Positions 26,445-36,700 of a stretch of DNA of 64,000 bases are shown piece after piece. Position numbers and translations under genes: made by a program. The stretch is taken from the NCBI GenBank assembly GCA_910575565.1, contig CAJTFL010000010.1, positions 62,001 through 126,000 of the forward strand, read 5' to 3'. Within the stretch, counting starts at the first letter, position 1, and each line of letters begins with the position of its first letter. Source of the DNA: Lachnospiraceae bacterium (GTDB lineage: Bacteria; Bacillota; Clostridia; Lachnospirales; Lachnospiraceae). Under the pieces are notes generated by a model. The model was given only the letters and a program-made list of their open reading frames with translations. It searched no databases and was not told where the DNA came from.

Positions 26445-28484
26445 ATGGAAAGAACATCTTCGTATATTTTTAACCATGGGGATATTACAAAAATCCTTTA
26501 CGGCGGTGATTATAACCCGGAGCAGTGGCCGGAGGAAATCTGGGAGGAGGATATGAGGCTGTTTCGCCAGGCCGGGATAGACTGCGTTACCTTAAACGTG
26601 TTTAGCTGGGCCGCCCTGCAGCCGGATGAGGAGACGTACTCCTTTGAAAAACTGGATAAAATCATGGACATGGCCAGAGAGAACCGTCTCCATGTGATTT
26701 TAGCCACCTCCACGGCGGCCCACCCGGCCTGGATGGCAAGGCGGTATCCGGAGGTTCTTAGGGTGGAGTTTAACGGGATGAAGAGGAAATTCGGGGGAAG
26801 GCATAATTCCTGCCCTAACAGCCCGGTGTACCAAAAATATTCGGCCAGGCTGGCCGGGAAGCTGGCTTTGCGTTACGGGGAATATGAAAACCTGATTGCC
26901 TGGCACGTGAATAATGAATACGGCGGGGAATGCTACTGCGAGAACTGTGAGAAGGCATTCCGGCTATGGCTTCAGGAAAAGTATAAGACCTTGGAGGAAG
27001 TAAACCGGGCGTGGAATACCAGCTTTTGGGGGCATACCTTTTACGACTGGGATGAGATTGTGGCCCCGAACCTCCTTAGCGAGCATTTTGGGGAGGACAG
27101 GACCATGTTCCAGGGGATTTCCCTGGATTACCGCCGGTTTTTTTCCGATTCCCTCCTGGAAAACTTCCGCGGTGAATATGAGGCCATTAAGCAGCATACA
27201 CCGGATATTCCCATTACCACGAACCTGATGGGATTTTATAAGCCCCTGGATTACCAAAAGTGGGGCCGGTACATGGACTTTATTTCCTGGGACAACTACC
27301 CGGCCAATGAAACCCCGCCTGCCGTCACGGCCATGAACCATGACCTAATGCGGGGGATCGGCGGGGGGAAGCCCTTTGCCTTAATGGAGCAGACCCCCAG
27401 TGTGACCAACTGGCTTTCCTATAATGCCTTAAAACGGCCTGGGGTCATGCGCCTGTTAAGCTACCAGGCCGTGGCCCACGGGGCGGATTCCGTGCTGTTT
27501 TTCCAGATGAGGCGGACGGTTGGCGCCTGCGAGAAGTACCATGGGGCGGTTATCGACCACGCAGGCCACGGGAATACTCGGGTATTTCGGGAAATCAAGG
27601 CCCTTGGGGGGGAATTAAAGGCCCTTGGCAGCCAGGCTATGGGAAGCAGGACGCCTGCAAAGGCGGCAATCCTGGTAAGCTGGGAGAACTGGTGGGCCCT
27701 GGAATATTCTGCGGGGCCAAGCTGTGACTTAAAATATTTGGATGAGGTGGAACGGTACTATACGGCTTTTTATGAGCAGAATATCCCGGTGGACATTATC
27801 TCCTCAGAAGATCCCTTGGACGGTTATGGTTTAGTGGTGCTCCCTGTGCTTTACCTGGTGAAGGATGGGATTCCGGATAAGCTTAAGGTTTACGTGGAAG
27901 GGGGCGGAACCCTTATCGCCACCTATTTTTCCGGGATTGTGGATCAGCATGATCTGGTTGCCCTGGGAGGGTATCCGGGACGGCTTAGGAGCATTTTGGG
28001 AATCTGGGTGGAGGAGACGGACGCCCTGCCTAAGGAAGCGGCAAACCGCTTTATCTGGAAGGGGAAAGCTTATCCGGCAGAGCTTTTGTGCGATATTATG
28101 CATATGGAAACGGCTAGGGAGCAGGCCGTGTATGAGCTGGACTTTTACGCCGGGACGCCGGTAATCTCCTGCAATCAGCTGGGAAAAGGGAAAGCCTGGT
28201 ATATCGGAACCAGAAGCAGCCATGAATTTTACCACGATTTGATTTCCCATATCGCCGGGGAAATTGGGCTAAAGCCGGTATGGAACCCAGTGGAAGGCGT
28301 GGAGATTACGGAGCGGAGGAAAGAGGGGGTGCGGTATCTGTTTTTCTTAAACCATAAGGAAGAGGAGGCGGCGTTTGCCATGGAGCTGGACGGGGAAAGC
28401 CTGCTGGATGGGAAAGCTTATGGGAAAGGCGAAACGGCGGCGCTTCCCGCAAAAGGGGTGATGATTTTTCGGGCGGCTGTTTGA
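26445..28484 (+). CDS. GH42 beta-galactosidase
   Basis: 679 aa, cytoplasmic (no signal peptide). The TIM barrel begins ILYGGDYNPEQWPEE. Acid/base E158 lies in WHVNNEYGG and nucleophile E315 in FALMEQTPS, both exact GH42 signatures. A zinc-type Cys cluster (CYCENCEKAF) is present as in many GH42 enzymes. The trimerisation domain and a C-terminal beta domain complete the normal length. It removes beta-linked galactose from imported oligosaccharides; in a xyloglucan context that would be the galactosyl residue of the L side chain, an inference from the accompanying GH29, GH31 and GH3 genes. GH42 enzymes often act on galacto-oligosaccharides, so another substrate is possible. Confidence 0.93.
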   Translation: MERTSSYIFNHGDITKILYGGDYNPEQWPEEIWEEDMRLFRQAGIDCVTLNVFSWAALQPDEETYSFEKLDKIMDMARENRLHVILATSTAAHPAWMARRYPEVLRVEFNGMKRKFGGRHNSCPNSPVYQKYSARLAGKLALRYGEYENLIAWHVNNEYGGECYCENCEKAFRLWLQEKYKTLEEVNRAWNTSFWGHTFYDWDEIVAPNLLSEHFGEDRTMFQGISLDYRRFFSDSLLENFRGEYEAIKQHTPDIPITTNLMGFYKPLDYQKWGRYMDFISWDNYPANETPPAVTAMNHDLMRGIGGGKPFALMEQTPSVTNWLSYNALKRPGVMRLLSYQAVAHGADSVLFFQMRRTVGACEKYHGAVIDHAGHGNTRVFREIKALGGELKALGSQAMGSRTPAKAAILVSWENWWALEYSAGPSCDLKYLDEVERYYTAFYEQNIPVDIISSEDPLDGYGLVVLPVLYLVKDGIPDKLKVYVEGGGTLIATYFSGIVDQHDLVALGGYPGRLRSILGIWVEETDALPKEAANRFIWKGKAYPAELLCDIMHMETAREQAVYELDFYAGTPVISCNQLGKGKAWYIGTRSSHEFYHDLISHIAGEIGLKPVWNPVEGVEITERRKEGVRYLFFLNHKEEEAAFAMELDGESLLDGKAYGKGETAALPAKGVMIFRAAV

Positions 28485-28562
28485 TTTTTTCGGTCTTTTG
28501 CAATAAAGGAAATGGAATCTGCCGGTCAGGGAAAAGAAAGTTGACTTGTCTGTTTATAGAAA

Positions 28563-28608
28563 GTGCATCCAAACGGAGCAAAAGCGCTCCGCCTGGATGC
28601 ACATTTTT
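28563..28608. terminator. Bidirectional terminator between GH42 and GH94
   Basis: A nested stem: GTGCATCCA (28563-28571) with TGGATGCAC (28594-28602), and an inner GGAGC/GCTCC, followed by a T run. It separates two convergent genes. Confidence 0.85.
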
Positions 28609-28622
28609 GTGGGATAATGTCC

Positions 28623-31058
28623 CTATCCCATCACCACTTCCACCTGGCATTCCTTCCCGGGGAAGATAGGGAGCGGCTGGCCGGGCGCCATGCTTAAGCC
28701 GTCTATAGAGATTTGGCTTACGCCTTTTTGCACCCCGTTAGGGTTAGCGATATGGATATGGTAGCGGCAGCCCCGGTAAATCCGGTTTACGGTAAGCTGG
28801 GATATGGTTTCCGGGATGCAGGGATCGATGATAAGGCCCTGGTAATCCGGCTGGATCCCCAGGATATACTGGGAGATGTTTACAAACGTCCATGCTGCCG
28901 TCCCCGTCAGCCAGCTGTTTTTGGCCTCCCCGTGCTTTGGCGCGTCTTTCCCGGCGATCATCTGGGAATATACATAAGGTTCCGTGCTGTGGATCTCGCT
29001 GATTTCTTCCAGGTAAGCCGGGGCGATCCTGCGGTAGACCTGGAAAGCCCGGTTCCCGTGGCCTACCCTGGTTTCCGCGATGGAAATCCAGGGGTTATTA
29101 TGGCAGAAAATCCCGGCATTTTCCTTATAGCCTTCTGGATAGGAGGAAATTTCCCCAAGGTTTACGTAGTAGCGGCTGTAGGCAGGCTGCTGCAGCATAA
29201 TGCCGTAATCCGTATCCAGGTATTCCTTTACGGAGGCCAAGGCTTTTTCGGCCAGCCCTTCCTTTATCCCGATATCCGCCAGCACGCAGAAGCCCTGTGG
29301 CTCGATGAAAATCTTCCCTTCGTCACATTCCTTAGATCCCACTTTATCCCCATGGGCATCATAGGCCCGCAGGAACCATTCCCCGTCCCATCCGGCATCT
29401 AAGACGGCTTGAACCATCTTGGCTGTTTCTTCGTCCGCCAGAGCCGCTTCCTTATGCCTTCCCAGCATCCTGGCGATTTTCCCGTAATCCTGCCCGTATT
29501 TGACAAACATCCCTGCGATAAATACCGATTCGGCCACAGGACCTTCCGACGGGCCAAAGGTCTGGAAGGATTCCCCAGGCTCCTTGGAAAAGCAGTTTAA
29601 GTTCAGGCAGTCATTCCAGTCTGCACGGCCAATGAGGGGAAGGCCGTGGGGGCCTAAGTGGGTTACGGTATAGCGGAAGGAGCGGGTTAAATGCTCAAAC
29701 AAAGGCTGGGCCTTTGAAGCGTCATTGTCAAAGGGAACCATTTCCTCCAGGATGGATAAGTCCCCGGTTTCCTTTAGGTAAGCTGCCGTCCCGGCAATCA
29801 GCCACAGGGGATCGTCGTTAAACCCGCTTCCGATATCGGCGTTCCCCCGCTTGGTCAGGGGCTGGTACTGGTGGTAAGCGCTGCCGTCCTCAAACTGGGT
29901 GGCGGCAATATCTAAGATCCGTTCCCTGGCCCGCTCAGGGATCAGATGGACGAAGCCTAAAAGATCCTGGCAGGAATCCCGAAAGCCCATGCCCCGGCCG
30001 GTTCCGGATTCAAAGTAAGAGGCGGATCGGGACATATTGAACGTAACCATGCACTGGTACTGGTTCCAGATATTGACCATGCGGTTTAATTTCTCATCAC
30101 TGCTTTCCAGGGTGTAGGCGGAAAGAAGCTTATCCCAGTAGTCCTTTAATGCCTGGAGGGCGTCTTTAACCTGGGCATCCGTGGCAAGGCGCTTTTGGAT
30201 GCTTCTGGCAGGCGTTTTATTGATGACCCCAGGCTTTTCCCATTTTTCATCCGCCGGGTTTTCGGCATACCCTAAAAGGAAGATCAGGCTTTTGGATTCC
30301 CCAGGCTTTAAGGTAATGGTGAAATGATGCGCCCCGATCACAGTTCCGCCGCTGGCGATGGAATTATGGAGCTGGCTTTCCCATACAGCCTTGGGGTGTT
30401 CCATGCTTCCGTAAGCCCCTAAAAATTCCTGCTGATCGGTGTCAAAGCTGTCAAAGGGTTCATTTACGGAGTAAAATGCGTAATGGTTTCGCCGTTCCCG
30501 GTATTCCGTCTTATGGAAAATTTCCCGGTCGGTAACTTCCACTTCCCCAAGGCTTAAATTCCTCTGGAAATTAGTGGAATCATCCACTGCGTTCCAGAAG
30601 CAAAATTCCACATAGGAAGTCAGTTCCAGGGTTTCCGGAGAATTTCCCAGGTTAGTGATTACCAGATGGTTTACCTCGCAGGTTTCATGAAGGGGGACAA
30701 AAGCGGTAAGGCTGGCACTTAGATTCCCCAGCCGGGAGCAGTACCGGCTGTAGCCCAGGCCATGGCGGCATTCGTAGTGGTCTAAAGGAGTTTTAACCGG
30801 CTGCCATCCCGGAGTCCAAACCGTGCCGTTATGCTTCAGAAAATAGTAGCGCCCGTTGGTATCGGCGGGGATATTGCGGTAACGGTAACGGGTAAGCCTG
30901 AGCAGCTTCGCGTCTTTATAAAAGGAATAGCCGCCGCAGGTATTGGAAATTAAGGAAAAAAAGTTCTCATTCCCCAGGTAGTTAATCCAGGGCTGGGGGG
31001 TTTGGGGCGTGGTAATCACGTATTCTTTAGCCGCATCATCAAAATATCCAAACTTCAT
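28623..31058 (-). CDS. GH94 cellobiose phosphorylase
   Basis: 811 aa, the same length I recall for Clostridium thermocellum cellobiose phosphorylase, and visibly collinear with it ([16 protein letters not shown] start, [47 protein letters not shown]). The predicted general acid is D483 in DWNDC. It catalyses cellobiose + phosphate to glucose 1-phosphate + glucose in the cytoplasm, saving ATP. GGAGG precedes the start. It is transcribed towards GH42 and so is expressed from its own promoter in the 31059-31443 gap. It would process the cellobiose left once side chains are stripped. A cellodextrin phosphorylase is less likely, given the length and N-terminal match. Confidence 0.95.
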   Translation of the reverse strand: MKFGYFDDAAKEYVITTPQTPQPWINYLGNENFFSLISNTCGGYSFYKDAKLLRLTRYRYRNIPADTNGRYYFLKHNGTVWTPGWQPVKTPLDHYECRHGLGYSRYCSRLGNLSASLTAFVPLHETCEVNHLVITNLGNSPETLELTSYVEFCFWNAVDDSTNFQRNLSLGEVEVTDREIFHKTEYRERRNHYAFYSVNEPFDSFDTDQQEFLGAYGSMEHPKAVWESQLHNSIASGGTVIGAHHFTITLKPGESKSLIFLLGYAENPADEKWEKPGVINKTPARSIQKRLATDAQVKDALQALKDYWDKLLSAYTLESSDEKLNRMVNIWNQYQCMVTFNMSRSASYFESGTGRGMGFRDSCQDLLGFVHLIPERARERILDIAATQFEDGSAYHQYQPLTKRGNADIGSGFNDDPLWLIAGTAAYLKETGDLSILEEMVPFDNDASKAQPLFEHLTRSFRYTVTHLGPHGLPLIGRADWNDCLNLNCFSKEPGESFQTFGPSEGPVAESVFIAGMFVKYGQDYGKIARMLGRHKEAALADEETAKMVQAVLDAGWDGEWFLRAYDAHGDKVGSKECDEGKIFIEPQGFCVLADIGIKEGLAEKALASVKEYLDTDYGIMLQQPAYSRYYVNLGEISSYPEGYKENAGIFCHNNPWISIAETRVGHGNRAFQVYRRIAPAYLEEISEIHSTEPYVYSQMIAGKDAPKHGEAKNSWLTGTAAWTFVNISQYILGIQPDYQGLIIDPCIPETISQLTVNRIYRGCRYHIHIANPNGVQKGVSQISIDGLSMAPGQPLPIFPGKECQVEVVMG

Positions 31059-31348
31059 AAGGTTCCTCCATTAATCTAATTGAGTGCTCTAATCTTAAGG
31101 GTTCCCGCCCCTGTAAGGACAAAGGCGGATACAGTAAGTGTACTGCTTTATCTTAATCGGAAAAACGGGAAAATCCAACTGTGGAAAATGGTGATAAAAA
31201 CCATGAAAAAAATGACATCGGCCAAGCTTAGTGTACTGTCTGGATGTAATCGAAATGAAAAATATGAAAAAATGTGGAATAAAAATGCATAGAAAAAATA
31301 AAAACTGGTGTGGAATTTTCTATTGAAATGTGGTAAAATTCTATATCA

Positions 31349-31392
31349 ATAGTTCAGCTAGTTAGAACCCCATGGGTCAAAGTACCTTTTGG
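31349..31392 (+). repeat. Dispersed intergenic motifs in the 385-bp gap upstream of the O-antigen-ligase-like gene
   Basis: ATAGTTCAGC at 31349, followed by a CATGGGT word, recurs at 20651 (ATAGTTCAGC only) and 58238. GGGTCAAAGTACCTTTTGG at 31374-31392 recurs, with three differences, at 61493-61511. The rest of 31059-31443 is AT-rich and must hold the GH94 promoter; I could not assign it. Confidence 0.4.
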
Positions 31393-31443
31393 CCTAATCA
31401 GGGCGTTTAAAGGTATGGCTGGCGGCAAGGACGGAGAGGAACG

Positions 31444-32847
31444 ATGTTGGGTAAAGCAGGACAGAAGATAGACTGGCTGGTGGATCACTATATGGCAGTG
31501 TGCCTGCTGCTGGCCCTGTTTATTTTGTCAATGGTCGGGGTTGGGGATATGCGTGCAGTCAGTATGCTGGGGCTTTTGCTGTGCGTGGTGGGGATTATCC
31601 AGCAGTCTGCCCAGGTGGATCTTTGGATCTTTGTCCCCTTGGTCATCTATGATCTGTTCGCCATGGCGTCTTCCTGGGCGGCATACGGGAACATTGCAGA
31701 CGGCTATGGGGTGACGCATTTGGTTTTCCCTACGGTTTACCTGTTGATGGCCTGCTTAAGCGGCGGGGAGCAGCTTTTGCTGAAATGGCTTTGCCTGGGA
31801 TGGGCAGGCGCCGCGGCTTTCCTTGGCGTCGTCCAGTTTACATACCGCGCCGCATTCTTGGGCAGCGCCAGGCGCATGGGCGGGGTAATCGGCAATCCTA
31901 ATGCCATGGGGATTTTCCTGGTAATCGGCTGGTTTGCGCTGCGCTACTTCCTGGAAGGGCAGGAAGGGGATGGGAAAGGGCAGGGGCATTTCCTCCTGTC
32001 CTCAATGGAACCGATTCTGCTGGCAGCTCTGGGGCTTACGCTGTCCATGGGCAGCTTTGTGGCTATGGCGGCGGGGATATGCGTGCTCATTGGGGGAAAG
32101 AAAAGGGAAGCTTCCCGTGCCCGCCTGCCCCATCCATGGAGGGAAACGCTCCGGTACGCCCAGGGGCTTTTAGCCAAAGCAAGCCTGGGGATAGGATGGG
32201 GCATACTGCTGTATCTGGCGGCGGCCAGGACCGATGTGCCGTGGATTTCCCTAGGTTTGTTTGGGTATTTGGCCGTCTTAAGCTTGTGCTGGAAGCGGCT
32301 GGGGGCGTTTTTGGATGCGTACCCCTGGATGGCCGCGGCTATTTCCGCCGGGGGGATTTTCGTGGCGGCTGCCGCGGTGGCTGTCCGGCCCAGTTCCCTT
32401 GCAACCTTTGCGGAGAGGCTGGAAATGATGGAAAACGGCCTCCATTACCTGGTGCAGTCTCCCCTGCTGGGGGTAGGGCCTTACCGGTGGAGGTTCCTTA
32501 ACCTGGCTGACAGCGACAAATATTTTAATACGTGGCATATCCACAATGTGCTGATCCATGTGGGCGTGGAGCTTGGCTGGATAGCCATGGCAATGCTGGC
32601 GGTATTGGCGGCCAGGGGATATGCCAAAAAGTCCAGCCTCCCCCAAAAGGGGGGATTCACCGCGTTTTGTGTCCATAACCTGATGGATACAGGATTCTTT
32701 TACCTGGGGATTATGTCATTTACCCTGATTTTTGCGGGTATGCCTGGGCATGGCGGGAAGCGGGTAAATGGTTTTTGGCTGAAAGCCTTTTTTGGCACAG
32801 CAGCCCTAATCTATGCCTATGGCCTGTACGCTGGCATGAAGATGTAG
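31444..32847 (+). CDS. O-antigen ligase/polymerase-like membrane protein
   Basis: 467 aa with about ten to twelve hydrophobic segments. The large extracytoplasmic loop and the motifs GNPNAMGIFL and SPLLGVGPYRWRF...WHIHNVLIHVGVELG are the Wzy_C (O-antigen ligase/polymerase) signature. In Gram-positives such proteins polymerise or ligate exopolysaccharide repeat units, or occasionally transfer glycans to proteins. It is followed, 11 bp after its stop, by a membrane-anchored amidase gene and then a sortase-type adhesin, so the block concerns the cell surface. There are no glycosyltransferases next to it, which is unusual for a polysaccharide polymerase; an isolated ligase role is possible. Confidence 0.78.
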   Translation: MLGKAGQKIDWLVDHYMAVCLLLALFILSMVGVGDMRAVSMLGLLLCVVGIIQQSAQVDLWIFVPLVIYDLFAMASSWAAYGNIADGYGVTHLVFPTVYLLMACLSGGEQLLLKWLCLGWAGAAAFLGVVQFTYRAAFLGSARRMGGVIGNPNAMGIFLVIGWFALRYFLEGQEGDGKGQGHFLLSSMEPILLAALGLTLSMGSFVAMAAGICVLIGGKKREASRARLPHPWRETLRYAQGLLAKASLGIGWGILLYLAAARTDVPWISLGLFGYLAVLSLCWKRLGAFLDAYPWMAAAISAGGIFVAAAAVAVRPSSLATFAERLEMMENGLHYLVQSPLLGVGPYRWRFLNLADSDKYFNTWHIHNVLIHVGVELGWIAMAMLAVLAARGYAKKSSLPQKGGFTAFCVHNLMDTGFFYLGIMSFTLIFAGMPGHGGKRVNGFWLKAFFGTAALIYAYGLYAGMKM

Positions 32848-32858
32848 GAGGGATGGAA

Positions 32859-33554
32859 GTGGAGCCGGACAGAAAGGGATTTCGCGGCATTTGGTGTCTT
32901 TTGCTTGGGTTTTGCCTGTTGGCGGCAATGGTTTTGGCTTTGTGTTTCTGGTCTTCCATGAAACGGCCGGATATTGTGGGGAGAAAGCTTACGGATGAGG
33001 AGCGGGCAGAAGTGGCCGCCAGGAATAGCCCTCTTATCGACTATATTTTCCTGTCCCCCAATGCGGATTTTCCCCGGGGAGATTCCATTAAGAAGCTTAC
33101 GATCCACCATATGGCAGGGGATTTTGGCCTGGAGATGATCGGGGCGAATTTTTCCCAGCGGGACAGGCGGGCTTCCTCCAATTACGCCATCGACAGCAGC
33201 GGGCGGATCGCCCTTTACGTGGAGGAAAGCAACCGGGCCTGGACTTCCAGCAGCAAGGAAAATGACGATCAGGCCGTGACCATCGAGGTGGCTAATGATG
33301 AGACGGGCGGAAATTGGCACGTAAGCGATGAGGCCTATGAGGCTCTTATTGCCCTGTGCACGGATATCTGCCGGCGCAATGGGATTTGGCGGCTTGATTT
33401 TACCGGGAACCCGGAAGGGAGCTTAACGATCCATAAGATGTTTTCCGATAAGACGGAATGCCCCGGCCCTTACTTGGAGAGCCGGATGGTGGAGATAGCC
33501 GCGGCGGTGAATGAGCGGCTGGCGAAAGATAGGGAGGAAGAAGCGCAGCAGTGA
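32859..33554 (+). CDS. Membrane-anchored N-acetylmuramoyl-L-alanine amidase (Amidase_2)
   Basis: 231 aa from the GTG at 32859, which is 7 nt after AGGAGG (32846-32851); the ATG at 32853 is too close and the ORF start at 32775 lies within the upstream gene. A single transmembrane helix (residues about 10-32) is followed by the Amidase_2/PGRP domain: KLTIHHMAG (first zinc His), SSNYAIDSSGRI, ESNRAWTSSS, and LTIHKMFSDKTECPG (second His and the Cys ligand). It cleaves the amide between MurNAc and L-Ala in peptidoglycan, on the outer face of the membrane. It is tightly linked to the O-antigen-ligase-like gene and so probably co-transcribed. A wall-remodelling role in exporting or displaying surface polymers is inferred. 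Confidence 0.85.
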   Translation: MEPDRKGFRGIWCLLLGFCLLAAMVLALCFWSSMKRPDIVGRKLTDEERAEVAARNSPLIDYIFLSPNADFPRGDSIKKLTIHHMAGDFGLEMIGANFSQRDRRASSNYAIDSSGRIALYVEESNRAWTSSSKENDDQAVTIEVANDETGGNWHVSDEAYEALIALCTDICRRNGIWRLDFTGNPEGSLTIHKMFSDKTECPGPYLESRMVEIAAAVNERLAKDREEEAQQ

Positions 33555-33725
33555 AGGTGCTGAACCGTTATGGAGTGTTAGGGGTTAAGAAAACAGCTGC
33601 GAAAAATCAATGCGGGGGTGTGTTTAAAATCGCTAAAGATGCCCCAGGGCGCATTTTTATATACAGGCCGCAGGGCAAACAGCCAGGCGGCAAAGGATCA
33701 TTTTTGAGAAAGGGGATTTCTGGAA

Positions 33726-36700
33726 ATGAATGTGGGGAAGGAGAGGAAAAGGAAAAGAATTTTTGCCGCGGTGATCCTCGCCCTGATGACTGTGCTGGCG
33801 GTGGGGGTGGCGGTTTTCGCGGACGCGCCGGATTCCTATGCGCTGACGATTGTAAAGAAGATTGATGAAAACGGCCTTCCGGAAGACGTGCTGAAATGGG
33901 CTAAGGATCAGGAATATACCTTTCGGATCGACGGCTTTGGGTACGTGAAAGGAGAGGTTAAGTCATTTAGGGAGCTGTTGAAGGATTCCATGCCGGAAGG
34001 GGTAAGGTTTGTAGAAGGCAATGACAATGCCCTGCTGGTGACGATCAAAGGCGAAGGATCCCGGATGATTAGTTTTGGCACTGCAGTTGCCGCTACGGTA
34101 AGCGAGGTGACAAACGGCCTTAAGTATGATGATGGCAAAAACGTTTGGAACATGAGCGAAACCACCTGTGACGCCAGTATGCCTACGAAGCTGGTGTATG
34201 GCACAAATATGGGAACAGGCGGCAGCCGGGATCTTACCATTAATATTGGCAAGGACGGCGGGAAGATCAAGGTTTCCAAGCCGGAAAACGCAAAATTAGT
34301 CGGTTATTTCAGACCCAGGAAGAAAGAGGAAGCGTCTGCCGGTTCTTCCTTGGAGCAATCTGGCCGATCTGGGGAAGGGCTTCCCATAAAGTCGATTGGG
34401 CCTGGGGAATATGCAGAATGGGACGGCCTGGATCGAGGCTCCTACATCATTGAAAAAATGGAGGGGGCAAGAGGCTTTTCGGTTCATGTGGGCCAGCGGA
34501 AGGTAGATGTTCCCAAAGGCGGGGAAGGAACGGTATATATTAACGGAAATTACGGCAAGCTGACCATCACGGCTCCGGGAGTACGGGGGGGTGGCGAGCA
34601 GTATTACTATGTCATCAGTGGGAAAACCATCGTAAAGGACGAGAATGGAAATGACCGGGAGGAGCTGTATGAAAGAACCACAAGTCCGGTAAAAGCCGGG
34701 GAGGAGTACCAGGTGGATCATTTGCCCCGGGGGCGGTTTATGGTGAAGGAGCACAATTATTCTCCAACCCAGGGATTTACGGTCACAGGGGTGAACGTTG
34801 ACGGGCGTGTGAAGACGCTTACCAAGAAGGTCAACCAGTCCAAGCTTAACACATGGCGCTGGGTTGACAGCCTGCCGGAGGATCTTGTTTCCAATGCCCA
34901 GGTGGAGATCAGCCAAATTAAGGGGCCGAAAGTGGGCACATCGGTAAAATTTGGCATCGGGGGGACTTGGGATGATGAGCCAAGCAAAGAAAAGCTTTGG
35001 AGTTACGCCTGTAAGGTGGGAACGCCCAGGACGATTGAGACCCGGGAGATGCTTCCAGGCAGCCGGATTTTGTTTAACTGGAACGGAAACGGAAGCATTT
35101 CTGAAGTTGTGGTGAAGTTTTATTACGATCGGGAAATCGAGATGAAAACTTCCTGCAAGGATTCCGACGTGCTTTACGCCAAGACCATAAGCCAGGACTG
35201 GATGGAGATCAGCAAGGCTGTGGATGATACCCCGGAAGGGGAAATTTATTATTACTATACCATACTGGATAAGGATGATCAGCCCATTACCGGTTATTCA
35301 GCCGTCATCAATGGCGTGCCGGTTTCCGAAAGCGACATGACGGACAGGGAAGGCACTGCAGTCAGGATAAAAGCAGGGGATACGGTGCGGCTGGAAGGCC
35401 TTAAGCCTGGAAGCTATAAGATCATGGAAACCATTGACGCCGACGAGCCGGCGGCATTCCAGATGGCCGTGGAGGAAACGGAAAGCACCATAAGCCCTGC
35501 CAGCGCAGTCGATGTGGAAATCCTTGGTCCCCGCACCCTTACCATTAAGCGGGATGAGGACCGCCCTGGCGAGGAGATGCCGGATCTGGTTTATGCCTTC
35601 CAGGTGAGTGCCAAGCAAGGCGAATTCATTGATGAAGTGACCCTAAAGGCAGGGGAAAGCGCCCAGGTAGATCTGCCTGGAGAAGGCCAGTATACGGTGA
35701 AAGAACTGGACAGAAGCGAAATCTTTGAATTAAGCTATACCGACAGCGGAACCGTAGGAGTGATGACCACTACGAAAGCCTGGAGTTCCAGAAGCTTCTT
35801 TGACAGAGCCGGGGAAGGGGAGCCGGATACATCCACAGTAACCTTCACCAACAGCTTTTCCAAGGAGGAAGGCGCTTACCGGGTGATCCATGAGTATTAT
35901 TTCCAGGATAAGTACGGGGATTACCATTGTGAAGGAACAAGCATCATGACCAGCGAAACCGGGCGGAGGCTGGGCAGTGAATATACCGAGGATAATGTGA
36001 TTCGGCAGTTTATGTTCAGTAAGCCCGGTGAGATAAGCCCGGCCTATGCTTATTTTGAGTCGGCTTACGGCACAGCAGAGGAGATTGGCTTTGAAGAAGC
36101 GGAATTGTCCAGCGAGCCGGTGCAGTTCCGTATGGCTACAGGGTCAAATATTGCCACACGCTCCAATGGGAAGGCACGGGCAAACAGGGTTTCCCGCCCA
36201 TCCAGGGAAGAATCATCCGGCGGCATACGGATTTACGGGAGCATAGGGGCCAATGGGGCAAAAGCCGTCTCCATCGCTTCGTCCTCTGACGGGGAAAGGG
36301 AGCTGCCAGATGATGAAGAGATGGATTTGGCGGGCAGAAGGGCTTCCAGGTCCAGCTCGGTAAAGGGTTCCCTAGGCAGGGAGGCAGCGTCCCCGCTTAA
36401 CGATAAAGGCGTTGATCCCGATGAAATTGAGGCCGATGATGAGGGGATTATCAGCAGGGGCGTTGTGACAAGCGGCGGGAAAACCTTAGCTTATACGCCG
36501 GATGAAGGCATGGATCACGTCACGGCCACTGAGGAAGGGAACCAGGTGATTATCCTGCGGTATTTCTGGAAATACCCGGTAGGCAATTATAAAGTCCTCC
36601 ATATGTATTACCTGCGGGACAAAGATGGCGATCACCGGGAAGGAAACAGTCAGGTAATCGATAAGGAGCTTATTGAGCTGAACGAGGCGAACAGGGAGTA